Source: Desulfobacterales bacterium
GTDB taxonomy: Bacteria; Desulfobacterota; Desulfobacteria; Desulfobacterales; JARGFK01
Assembly (NCBI GenBank): GCA_029211065.1
Contig: JARGFK010000012.1
Coordinates: forward strand, 1-64,000
Direction of reading: 5' to 3'
DNA length: 64,000 bases
The notes beneath the pieces are model-generated. The model was given only the letters and a program-made list of their open reading frames with translations, was not told where the DNA came from and ran no database searches. Shown piece after piece: positions 1 through 7,267 of the stretch. Position numbers and translations under genes: made by a program. How positions within the stretch are numbered: position 1 is the stretch's first letter; every line of letters starts with the position of its first letter.

Positions 1-70
1 TGTTGTAAGTTAATAAAATTACAGGCTTTTATTATTTTTGGTTTTCTGAAAATGGTCTCAATATTTATAA

Positions 71-262
71 ACATGTTTAGCACGAAAATCGGTGTTCAAG
101 GATACGACGCCTGAATCTATTGCTGATTTAATCAAAGAGAAATATCATATCATCAAAAACAAACCCTATATTTGGAAAGAGATTTCAAAAAAGAGCCGAT
201 GTTTCGTTGCAGAAAATTACTCCTGGGACAAGCATGTTGAAGAATTGGAGAAACATATTTAA
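71..262 (+). pseudogene. 3' remnant of a GT4-type glycosyltransferase
   Basis: An open frame after an in-frame TAA at 68-70 runs to TAA at 260-262. Its C-terminal residues (VFKDTTPESIADLIKEKY..., then ENYSWDKHVEELEKHI) look like the last helix of GT-B family 4 glycosyltransferases, where a Tyr/Ser-Trp-x-x-h motif precedes the final Leu-rich helix. There is no start codon with a ribosome site and no N-terminal half, so this is a decayed or truncated gene. It sits directly upstream of the toxin-antitoxin promoter and may mark where a cassette landed in an older polysaccharide locus. The family call rests on a short segment. Confidence 0.5.
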
Positions 263-300
263 CCTGAGTATCTCACAAAACATATTTTCCGACTGATTTA

Positions 301-329
301 TTGACAAACCGGCTTTAGATTGGTATGAA
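301..329 (+). promoter_or_regulatory. sigma70-type promoter of the vapBC-like pair
   Basis: TTGACA at 301-306, a 17-base spacer and TATGAA at 324-329, with a GGAGG ribosome site at about 348-352 just before the ATG at 361. This is a near-consensus promoter placed correctly for the toxin-antitoxin pair. No clear operator palindrome was found. Confidence 0.6.
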
Positions 330-360
330 TTATTTATTCCGAATTACGGAGGCATAAAAT

Positions 361-576
361 ATGAAAATATCTGAACGAGGACAAATTACCATACCCAAGC
401 CGCTTCGAAATCGGTTCGGGCTATATAAAAATGTTGAAATTGAAATGATTTCGACAAAAGGGGGCGTTTTAATAAAAAAACGCAGTCATGATAAACATCC
501 TGTTGATTTGACATATGGAATTTTAAATAGGCCATCTGATACCGACACATATATCGAAGAGGTTCGGGGAAGGTGA
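361..576 (+). CDS. AbrB/SpoVT-type antitoxin (VapB-like)
   Basis: A 71-residue protein that opens with the swapped-hairpin AbrB DNA-binding fold: MKISERGQITIPKPLRNRFG is the classic start of this antitoxin family, followed by a short acidic/basic tail that would wrap the partner toxin. Family members bind their own promoter and neutralise a PIN-domain RNase. The gene has a GGAGG ribosome site, and its TGA stop overlaps the GTG start of the next gene by four bases (GTGA). That spacing and partner support a VapBC-type type II toxin-antitoxin module. Family assignment is firm; the exact subgroup is not. Confidence 0.85.
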   Translation: MKISERGQITIPKPLRNRFGLYKNVEIEMISTKGGVLIKKRSHDKHPVDLTYGILNRPSDTDTYIEEVRGR

Positions 577-974
577 TTACCGCTGTTGATACCAATATTC
601 TTTTAGATGTCTTTCTGCCCGATGAAAGATTCGCTTCCGATTCTTCAAAACTTTTAAAACTGGCATACGATGAAGGCGCTCTGGTTATCTGTGATATCGT
701 ATATGCTGAACTTGTGCCTCAGTTTAATGAAAGATCATTACTGGACAGCACCTTGAAAATTATAAATGTATCCTTATCGTCTCTGGATAGCGATGTTGCA
801 TTTCTCGCCGGCGAAAAATGGAAAATGTACAGACAGTCGGGTGGACAGAGAAATCGCATCATCACAGATTTTTTGATAGGTGCCCATGCCCAGCTTAAGA
901 CAGATCGTTTCCTTTCCCGCGACAGGGGTTTTTACAAATCCTACTTCCCGGATCTTAAACTATTTTCCCTGTAA
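573..974 (+). CDS. PIN-domain toxin (VapC-like ribonuclease)
   Basis: A 133-residue protein starting with GTG inside the antitoxin stop. It begins ITAVDTNILLDVF, the first acidic motif of PIN-domain nucleases, and keeps the later motifs: an E near the middle (DIVYAELV) and the C-terminal ITDFLIGAHA segment with its metal-binding Asp, then LSRDRGFYKSYF. Known relatives are Mg-dependent RNases that cut tRNA or rRNA when released from VapB. The complete motif set suggests an active toxin. It is translationally coupled to the AbrB-type antitoxin. Confidence 0.85.
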   Translation: MITAVDTNILLDVFLPDERFASDSSKLLKLAYDEGALVICDIVYAELVPQFNERSLLDSTLKIINVSLSSLDSDVAFLAGEKWKMYRQSGGQRNRIITDFLIGAHAQLKTDRFLSRDRGFYKSYFPDLKLFSL

Positions 975-1093
975 GTAAATTTCCTTATAGTTGAGTTTTT
1001 TTAAGGTATCTCAGATTCTGTTCCGCAAAGTAGATTTTGTATATTCATACAAAAAACACTTGTGTATTTTGCACATTGGTATAAAATACTTTT

Positions 1094-2332
1094 ATGGAAC
1101 GAGTGCAATCGACATATTTATTTGACCCGGAAATAAACGCCGGGAAAATGATTTTTTTGTCCGGCCCACGCCAAATCGGTAAAACAACCTTTGTTTTAGA
1201 AAAGCTTAAGGCAACCGGACAGGGGCACATGTATTTCAATTGGGATGATCCCTACGTGCCCCGGGAATACAAACGCAACCCGCATTTTTTAAAAGCTAAA
1301 ATTGCTGCTGAGAAAAAAAGACCGCTGATCGCTTTTGATGAAATCCATAAACATAAACAGTGGAAAAATATTTTAAAAGGTCTTTATGATCTGCATAAAG
1401 AAGAGGCGCGGTTCATTATAACGGGAAGCGCGAGGCTTGATTACTTCAGACAATCGGGTGATAGCCTCGTCGGGAGGTATTTTTCTTACCGTATGTTTCC
1501 TTTGGGTTTGTCTGAAGCAATGGGGAAAATGCAACGAATTTCTAATGATGGCGAATTGTTTTCCGACAAAAAGGCAAAGGAGTTGCTCGCATTATTGCAT
1601 GATGTTCCGCTAAAGCAGGCGAAAGAAATTATGCAACAGATGATGCTTTTCGGTGGATTCCCCGAGCCGTTTTTAAAGGCAAACAAACGTTTTTCTGTAA
1701 AATGGCGGCGGGATTATCAGTCTTTATTGCTTTACGAGGATTTGCGCGACTTATCACGTATTCAGGATATCAAGGGCGTTGAGCAACTCCTCCTGATATT
1801 GCCGGACCGTGTGGCATCACCCTTGAGCATCAATGCATTGAGGGAAGACTTGCAGGTGAATCACCGCACGGTCAGCAACTGGATTGAGGCGCTTAAAAAG
1901 ATATATTTGATATTTTCAATCCTGCCATGGAGTCGACATATTTCCAAAGCCATTAAAAAAGAACCCAAAATCTATTTTTACGATTGGACATTGGTTCCGA
2001 ATAAGGGCGCATGTTTTGAAAATCTGGTTGCGGTTTCACTTTTACGGTTGGTTTGTCGGTGGAATGAACTGGGTTTGGGAAATTACGAACTTCGGTATGT
2101 ACGAAACCATCAAGGGATGGAAGTTGATTTTTTAATTATTAAAGACAGACAACCGGTAGCGCTCTTTGAAGCTAAAGAGACGGAATTAGAGCATAGTCGG
2201 TCAGGGGCGCTCTTTAGCAGGCAACTACAGATACCGTATTTCCAGATTGTTGAACATTTTGATGGTGTCGAGGCCTGGCCGGATCAAAAATATACTGTGG
2301 CTGCATATAGGATGCTAAGTTTGCTGGGATAA
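1094..2332 (+). CDS. AAA_14/DUF4143 family ATP-binding protein
   Basis: 412 residues. A P-loop (GPRQIGKT, residues 24-31), a Walker B segment (LIAFDEIHK, about 78-86) and a sensor-like ITGSARLD place it in the AAA_14 ATPases, and the second half fits the DUF4143 winged-helix/nuclease-like region (EVDFLI at the end of a strand, then ALFEAKE). The EVDFxI...E-x-K arrangement resembles a restriction-nuclease-like core. The family's biological role is not established. A TATAAA at 1080-1085 lies only eight bases before the ATG and there is no ribosome site, so the mRNA may be leaderless. The gene is AT-rich and probably acquired with the neighbouring toxin-antitoxin pair. Confidence 0.75.
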   Translation: MERVQSTYLFDPEINAGKMIFLSGPRQIGKTTFVLEKLKATGQGHMYFNWDDPYVPREYKRNPHFLKAKIAAEKKRPLIAFDEIHKHKQWKNILKGLYDLHKEEARFIITGSARLDYFRQSGDSLVGRYFSYRMFPLGLSEAMGKMQRISNDGELFSDKKAKELLALLHDVPLKQAKEIMQQMMLFGGFPEPFLKANKRFSVKWRRDYQSLLLYEDLRDLSRIQDIKGVEQLLLILPDRVASPLSINALREDLQVNHRTVSNWIEALKKIYLIFSILPWSRHISKAIKKEPKIYFYDWTLVPNKGACFENLVAVSLLRLVCRWNELGLGNYELRYVRNHQGMEVDFLIIKDRQPVALFEAKETELEHSRSGALFSRQLQIPYFQIVEHFDGVEAWPDQKYTVAAYRMLSLLG

Positions 2333-2486
2333 TGACATATCTAAAATAAACCCGTACCATTTGGAGATACTTAAAAATTTTAACGAGGCGCGGCACTATT
2401 AACCAAAAAAAGGAATCGAATTGCTGGCGGCTTTTTCCCCAAAAGAGCATGAAAAATTGGCGAAAATAGTTGGGAAACATATATGA
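2331..2486 (+). pseudogene. decayed 3' gene fragment before the NodB-like gene
   Basis: One frame is open through residues reading NPYHLEILKNFNEARHY, then an in-frame TAA at 2400-2402, then PKKGIELLAAFSPKEHEKLA..., ending in TGA at 2484-2486. That stop overlaps the ATG of the next gene (ATGA), the usual arrangement for a coupled operon gene. It is therefore likely the tail of a lost upstream operon member whose body was removed when the ATPase/toxin-antitoxin patch arrived. The protein family was not recognised. Confidence 0.4.
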
Positions 2487-3283
2487 GAGAAATACCTGTT
2501 ATTCAGTATCAAAATGTCGGGGATTATCCGGAAAATATGATGGAAGACGGCATCTTGCCCAAAACGTTTGAGCGGCAAATGAAGTTCTTTTCGGATAACA
2601 ACTTTGATATTGTGACGTTAGATAAGGCGCTGGATCATCTCAACAAAAAAATCAAATTAAATTCCAATGCCCTGGCGATTACGATTAACGGCGGATATCA
2701 GGACGCCTATGCCAATGCACTGCCTGTTTTAAAAAGGTGTAATCTAAAGGCCACTTTTTTCATCTCGCCCGAATTTATCGGGAATCAAAGGACAATTAAC
2801 GGCGAACCGATTAAATGCCTTACATGGGAAGAAGTCAGAAAACTTATCGAAAACGGGATGGAAGTCGGTTTGCTGGCTTATCGGGGGACGAGCATCAAAC
2901 AAAAGTATGATGAAGAGGTCGTAAAAGAAAGCATTATAAAAGAATTGCATATTTTTCATGATAAATTGGGAAATGAAATTAAGTTGCGTTATTGTGCTTT
3001 CAAAGAGGGGGTACCCTCCAAATCGTTATGGAAATTTATCCAGGGGCAGGGTTTTGAGGCGGTATTTTCCCAGTGCCCAACCAATCGCAGGGCTTCCAAT
3101 CGAGCAATCGGCAGAATCCAGATCGACGATGACGATCATAATATTTTTCTGACAAAGATTTCAAAGACCTATCTTTTTTTTAAAGATAAATGGATCTGGA
3201 AGTATTTGCGTAAGTATAAAGCCGACCGGGTAGCGCATAGAATCTCTGACACCTGGAATTGGATTAAAGGGGACAAGAATTAG
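2483..3283 (+). CDS. NodB-like polysaccharide deacetylase homologue, catalytic motifs lost
   Basis: 266 residues with the fold signature of the polysaccharide deacetylase family (VIQYQNVGD at the start, KATFFISPEFIG after motif 1, LTWEEVRKLIENGMEVG before motif 2). Motif 1, normally TFDDG, reads TINGG at residues 67-71, so both Asp residues are replaced; motif 2, normally SHTxxH, reads LLAYRG at 130-135, so the metal-binding His residues are missing. Known deacetylases need these residues for Zn binding, so this protein is probably not an enzyme and may bind polysaccharide or act as a partner. It precedes the EPS genes and follows a gene remnant with an ATGA overlap. Confidence 0.75.
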   Translation: MREIPVIQYQNVGDYPENMMEDGILPKTFERQMKFFSDNNFDIVTLDKALDHLNKKIKLNSNALAITINGGYQDAYANALPVLKRCNLKATFFISPEFIGNQRTINGEPIKCLTWEEVRKLIENGMEVGLLAYRGTSIKQKYDEEVVKESIIKELHIFHDKLGNEIKLRYCAFKEGVPSKSLWKFIQGQGFEAVFSQCPTNRRASNRAIGRIQIDDDDHNIFLTKISKTYLFFKDKWIWKYLRKYKADRVAHRISDTWNWIKGDKN

Positions 3284-3309
3284 CTGATGAAAAGAACTAA
3301 AACAATTTG

Positions 3310-3491
3310 CTCTCACAGAGCGCTCAGAGGCACAGAGAATTTTTAAAGAATTTCTGAGGGAAAAATTCTTTAATATATCATCCTGTAAATACAATAATAG
3401 ATATGGACATCGAGTTAAATGATGGAATTTTCAGATCCTTCCATATCAAAGGATCTGAAAAAACTCTGAGCCTCTGCGAACGCTGTGAGAG
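3310..3491. repeat. imperfect inverted-repeat element with internal hairpin
   Basis: Arms at 3310-3339 (CTCTCACAGAGCGCTCAGAG...) and 3464-3491 (...TCTGCGAACGCTGTGAGAG) are imperfect reverse complements about 28 bases long. Between them lies a perfect 13-base stem, 3428-3440 with 3449-3461 (TTTTCAGATCCTT). No transposase is encoded. It fills the 220-base gap between the NodB-like gene and asnB and looks like a small non-autonomous or folded intergenic repeat. It lacks a U-run, so it is not a standard terminator. Confidence 0.55.
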
Positions 3492-3503
3492 ACCAAAATA
3501 ATT

Positions 3504-5438
3504 ATGTGCGGAATTTGCGGAAAAATAAGTTACGGTCATGAGCCCATCGACCGCTCTTTGATCGAGAAGATGTGCCGATCATTCGCCTGTCGCGGGCCGG
3601 ACGATGAAGGCATCTACATCAGCAGTCAAGATAACGGCGGTTCCGGCCGGGTGCAGGTTGCCTTGGGGCACAGGCGGCTATCCATTATTGATTTGTCAGC
3701 CGCCGGTCATCAGCCCATGTCAAATGAAACGGATACGCTCTGGGTTACCTATAACGGCGAGATATATAATTTCAGAGAACTGAAAAACCGGCTCAGCAAA
3801 AATGGCCACCGATTCAAAAGCGATACCGACACCGAGGTCATCCTGCATCTTTATGAAGAAGCGGGTACCGGGGCCGTTCAGAAATTCAACGGCATGTTTG
3901 CCTTTGCACTTTGGGACAGTCAAAAGGAGCAGCTCTGGGTCTGTCGCGACCGTTTGGGAATCAAACCGCTGGTATATTACTGGGACGGAAAGCACTTTGC
4001 TTTCGCTTCGGAAATCAAGGCGCTCTTATGTGATCCGCTGATCCCAAGGGAATTGGATTTTAAGGCGCTTGAGCTTTACCTGGCTTTCAGTTATATCCCC
4101 GCGCCCTATACGATCTTTAAGGGAATCAAAAAACTGGATCCCGGTCATTTTCTGGTGCTGAAAGATCAAGAACTGACGATTGAAAAATACTGGGATATTC
4201 CCCCGGGGAACAGCCTGGCGGAAGCGGGAAAATCTTTTAACGATCAGCGGCGCATCTTTAAGGACCTTCTTTACCGAACGCTGAGCCAGGCAGTTGAAAA
4301 ACGCCTGATTGCCGATGTGCCCCTGGGCGCATTCTTAAGCGGCGGGATTGACTCCAGTGTCATTGTGGCTTTGATGTCCCAGCATTCCAGCAAACCGGTT
4401 CAAACCTTTTCCATCGGCTTTAAGGAAGCCAGCCTTTATGACGAAACCCATTACGCCCGGGAAGTGGCCGAACTTTATAATACCGATCACCACGAATTTA
4501 AGTTGACCCATCGGGACATGCTCGATGTTTTTCCGGAAGTTCTTTCCACCTTTGACGAACCGTTTGCAGATTCATCCGCGATTCCCACCTATATTGTTTC
4601 CCGGGAGACCCGCCGACATGTTACCGTGGCCCTTTCAGGAGACGGCGGCGACGAGCTTTTTGCCGGGTATCGATCCTATCTGGGGGAGTACTGGCGCCGG
4701 CGTTATCGAACGGTTCCCGCCTTTATCCGAACAGGGCTGATTGAAACACTTATACGGATGGTTCCGGATTCCAGGGATGTGCGCGTGCTCGAATATGTCC
4801 GGCGGCTTAAAAAATTTATCAAAAGCACCAAAGGTTCTTACCCCGAGCGCATGCTTGCGCTAAAAGAAATATTTTCGCGTGATATGCGGCAAAAAATATT
4901 GTCTCGCAGCGATCCCGCTGATGAAGACCTGCCGTTGCAACACTTGCAAGGGCTGCTGGGGCGGTTTGGGTCGGAGGAACTGAACAGCATCCTGTATGCC
5001 GATACCAAGGATTCATTGCCGGGGGATATGCTAACAAAAGTGGACTGGATGAGCATGAAAAATTCCCTTGAGGTTCGGGTTCCCTTTTTGGACTATGAGG
5101 TGGTGGAACTTGCTTTTCAAATGCCGGGTGCTTTAAAGCTTCATAGAGGTGAAACCAAGTATATTCTCAAGGAAACGTTTAAGGACCTTCTGCCCAAAAC
5201 CCTGCATCACCGTCCTAAGGCCGGCTTTGAAATACCCATCAGCAGGTGGCTGAAAACGGATTTGAAATTCCTTCTGGATCAGTATCTGGATGCGGGCAGG
5301 ATAAAAAAACAGGGCATTTTTGATTACGGTGTTATAGAAGGACTGATCCGCAAGCATGAAACCAACCGCACGGATACTTCCTGGATGCTCTGGAATCTGA
5401 TTGTGTTTCAATACTGGCATGAATCATATTTTAAGTGA
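3504..5438 (+). CDS. asnB: asparagine synthetase B-type amidotransferase (EPS locus)
   Basis: 644 residues. It starts MCGICG, giving the N-terminal Cys2 nucleophile of class II glutamine amidotransferases after Met removal; HRRLSIID and NGEIYNF are further glutaminase motifs. The second half has the ATP-pyrophosphatase loop SGGIDSS at residues 279-285 and the VRVPFLD segment of the synthetase domain. Full-length AsnB enzymes make Asn from Asp and Gln; homologues inside polysaccharide loci may amidate sugar acids instead. Context (glycosyltransferases, Wza/Wzc) favours the second role, but sequence alone cannot decide. No clear ribosome site precedes the ATG. Confidence 0.85.
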   Translation: MCGICGKISYGHEPIDRSLIEKMCRSFACRGPDDEGIYISSQDNGGSGRVQVALGHRRLSIIDLSAAGHQPMSNETDTLWVTYNGEIYNFRELKNRLSKNGHRFKSDTDTEVILHLYEEAGTGAVQKFNGMFAFALWDSQKEQLWVCRDRLGIKPLVYYWDGKHFAFASEIKALLCDPLIPRELDFKALELYLAFSYIPAPYTIFKGIKKLDPGHFLVLKDQELTIEKYWDIPPGNSLAEAGKSFNDQRRIFKDLLYRTLSQAVEKRLIADVPLGAFLSGGIDSSVIVALMSQHSSKPVQTFSIGFKEASLYDETHYAREVAELYNTDHHEFKLTHRDMLDVFPEVLSTFDEPFADSSAIPTYIVSRETRRHVTVALSGDGGDELFAGYRSYLGEYWRRRYRTVPAFIRTGLIETLIRMVPDSRDVRVLEYVRRLKKFIKSTKGSYPERMLALKEIFSRDMRQKILSRSDPADEDLPLQHLQGLLGRFGSEELNSILYADTKDSLPGDMLTKVDWMSMKNSLEVRVPFLDYEVVELAFQMPGALKLHRGETKYILKETFKDLLPKTLHHRPKAGFEIPISRWLKTDLKFLLDQYLDAGRIKKQGIFDYGVIEGLIRKHETNRTDTSWMLWNLIVFQYWHESYFK

Positions 5439-5544
5439 AACAGGATATCTGCGAGAAGTTAGAGAACAGGGCCTTCAATTATTTGATGCTCTTGAAAGGA
5501 TTCAGGGGTTCAAGGGGTCAAGGATTCAAGTGAAATACTGAAAA

Positions 5545-6735
5545 ATGAAAACCAAGCCCAAAGTGGTGCATATTATCACCCGCCTGGATATGGGCGGTTC
5601 GGCCCAGAACACCCTGCTGAACTGCAAGGAACTGGCAGAGAAATATCGCATGGTTTTAGTCCATGGGCTTTCGCTTGAATCCGGGATAACTGACCGGGAA
5701 AAACAGACCCTATCAGGCCAGAAATCAGAAGCGCTGGCAAAGGGCGTCCGGTTTGTTCCGGTTTCAACATTGGTTCGGCGGATCGATCCTTTTAAGGATT
5801 TACACGCCTTGATTTTTTTGATGAAGCTGATCCGCAAGGAAAGGCCTGTGCTTGTGCATACCCATTCCTCCAAGGCCGGCATTTTGGGCCGCTTGGCCGC
5901 TTGGCTGGCCGGGGTCCCCAACATTGTGCATACCCCCCACGGTCATGTTTTCTATGGACATTTCGGGCCGGTGGCGTCCAGGTTTTTTCTGTTGATGGAG
6001 AGGGTATTTGATTTCATTACGGACCGTGTTATTGCCCTTACAGAAGGAGAGAAGAAAGATTACATTGCTCTTTCGGTTTCTCACCCTCAAAAATTACATA
6101 CCATTCACAGCGGTGTTGATGTCGATCGATTTAAACCCGGCCGTACGGACGTCACTGCTTTAACAAAACAGCTGGGCTGGAGCGACAAAAGCCTTGTGGT
6201 TGGAACCATCGGGTGGCTGCTGCCCATCAAGGGACCAGACGTTCTGTTCGAAGCCATGATGCACATATGGGAGAAAAAAATTAATGCCCTTCTCGTCTAT
6301 GTGGGTAAGGGTGAATTGGAGCCTAAGTTAAAAGCGGAAGCTTTCAGCCGGGGGGTTGAAGATCGGGTGGTTTTTTTAGGATGGCGCAGCGATGTTGATG
6401 ATATTGTTCAGCTGTTCGATGTTTTTGTTTTACCCTCCTTAAATGAGGGTATGGGGAGGGTTTTGGTGGAAGCTATGGCTGCCGCTAAACCGGTTGTGGC
6501 CAGTGACGTGGGGGGGATCCCCGATCTGGTGCGGCACAAGCAGAACGGTTTTCTGGTAAATCCAGGGGACAGTAAGGGCCTGGCCTATTACATCGAAAAG
6601 CTGCTGGCGGACCGGCAACTCAGGATCCAGATGGGAGGGCGGGGCCAGGAACTGTCCCAACATTACAGCGTCCGGAATATGGTCGCAAAAATCGATGCAC
6701 TATACTTTTCCCTTTTGCAAGACTATCGGACATGA
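5545..6735 (+). CDS. GT4-family glycosyltransferase
   Basis: 396 residues with the GT-B layout: an N-terminal domain opening KVVHIITRLDMGGSAQN, the HTHSSKAGILGR and HTPHGHVF segments that bind acceptor, and a C-terminal nucleotide-sugar domain with the E-x7-E region (LPSLNEGMGRVLVEAMAAAKPVV). This last motif is typical of retaining GT4 enzymes. It would add a sugar to a lipid-linked repeat unit at the inner membrane. It follows asnB after about 100 bases that include a GGATTCAAGG-type repeat. Donor and acceptor cannot be predicted. Confidence 0.85.
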   Translation: MKTKPKVVHIITRLDMGGSAQNTLLNCKELAEKYRMVLVHGLSLESGITDREKQTLSGQKSEALAKGVRFVPVSTLVRRIDPFKDLHALIFLMKLIRKERPVLVHTHSSKAGILGRLAAWLAGVPNIVHTPHGHVFYGHFGPVASRFFLLMERVFDFITDRVIALTEGEKKDYIALSVSHPQKLHTIHSGVDVDRFKPGRTDVTALTKQLGWSDKSLVVGTIGWLLPIKGPDVLFEAMMHIWEKKINALLVYVGKGELEPKLKAEAFSRGVEDRVVFLGWRSDVDDIVQLFDVFVLPSLNEGMGRVLVEAMAAAKPVVASDVGGIPDLVRHKQNGFLVNPGDSKGLAYYIEKLLADRQLRIQMGGRGQELSQHYSVRNMVAKIDALYFSLLQDYRT

Positions 6736-6784
6736 TAGCATATAAGGTCGGTAATCATACCAACCATGAAAAGGAGAGCATAAA

Positions 6785-7120
6785 ATGAAAGAAAACGGAT
6801 TAGGCGTTTTGTTTGTCAGGCATTTGGTGATGGCGATACCTTGGGGCGTCATTTTTCTTGTCGTTATGCTCATCACATCTATCGGTATAAAGCAGCAAAT
6901 TAAAGAGGGGGTCCAATATGCAATCCGGACCGGCATCCAGGAGTCAGCAAGTTTTGCCTATAATTACCAAATGGTTGTCCCCGTCAAAAAGAATATTAAA
7001 GAAGGAATTGAATTTGTTGCAAAAACCGCCGGACACGAAATAAGAGCCTTTTTACAGGATCCCCAAGTCAAACAGGATATAAAAGAAGCGATGGAATACG
7101 GCGGTAAAAAAATGCGGTAA
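6785..7120 (+). CDS. small single-pass membrane protein with internal repeats
   Basis: 111 residues, unrecognised family. A good ribosome site (GGAGA) precedes the ATG. Residues about 10-32 form one hydrophobic span (HLVMAIPWGVIFLVVMLI), followed by a charged tail in which IKEG-V-Q-Y, IKEG-I-E-F and IKEA-M-E-Y occur at three places, suggesting a helical repeat with a regular face. It sits between the GT4 and PHP/SPOR genes in the same direction, so a scaffold role in the EPS apparatus is possible but unproven. Confidence 0.6.
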   Translation: MKENGLGVLFVRHLVMAIPWGVIFLVVMLITSIGIKQQIKEGVQYAIRTGIQESASFAYNYQMVVPVKKNIKEGIEFVAKTAGHEIRAFLQDPQVKQDIKEAMEYGGKKMR

Positions 7121-7207
7121 ACGATGTCCATCGACCTTGAAGTTCGATTATTAACTTAAAAATTCAGGGCTTGGTGCCGCGGGAGCAATCGTAAATGTTT
7201 TATTCGT

Positions 7208-7229
7208 ACAAATACGTGATCGTATTTGT
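7208..7229. promoter_or_regulatory. inverted repeat upstream of the PHP/SPOR gene
   Basis: ACAAATACG at 7208-7216 and CGTATTTGT at 7221-7229 are perfect complements around a four-base loop, about 40 bases before the ATG at 7268. It could be an operator or an RNA hairpin; no U-run follows. Confidence 0.35.
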
Positions 7230-7267
7230 GGATCAAGGTGTAAAGGTACAGAAATAAGAATTTTTTG

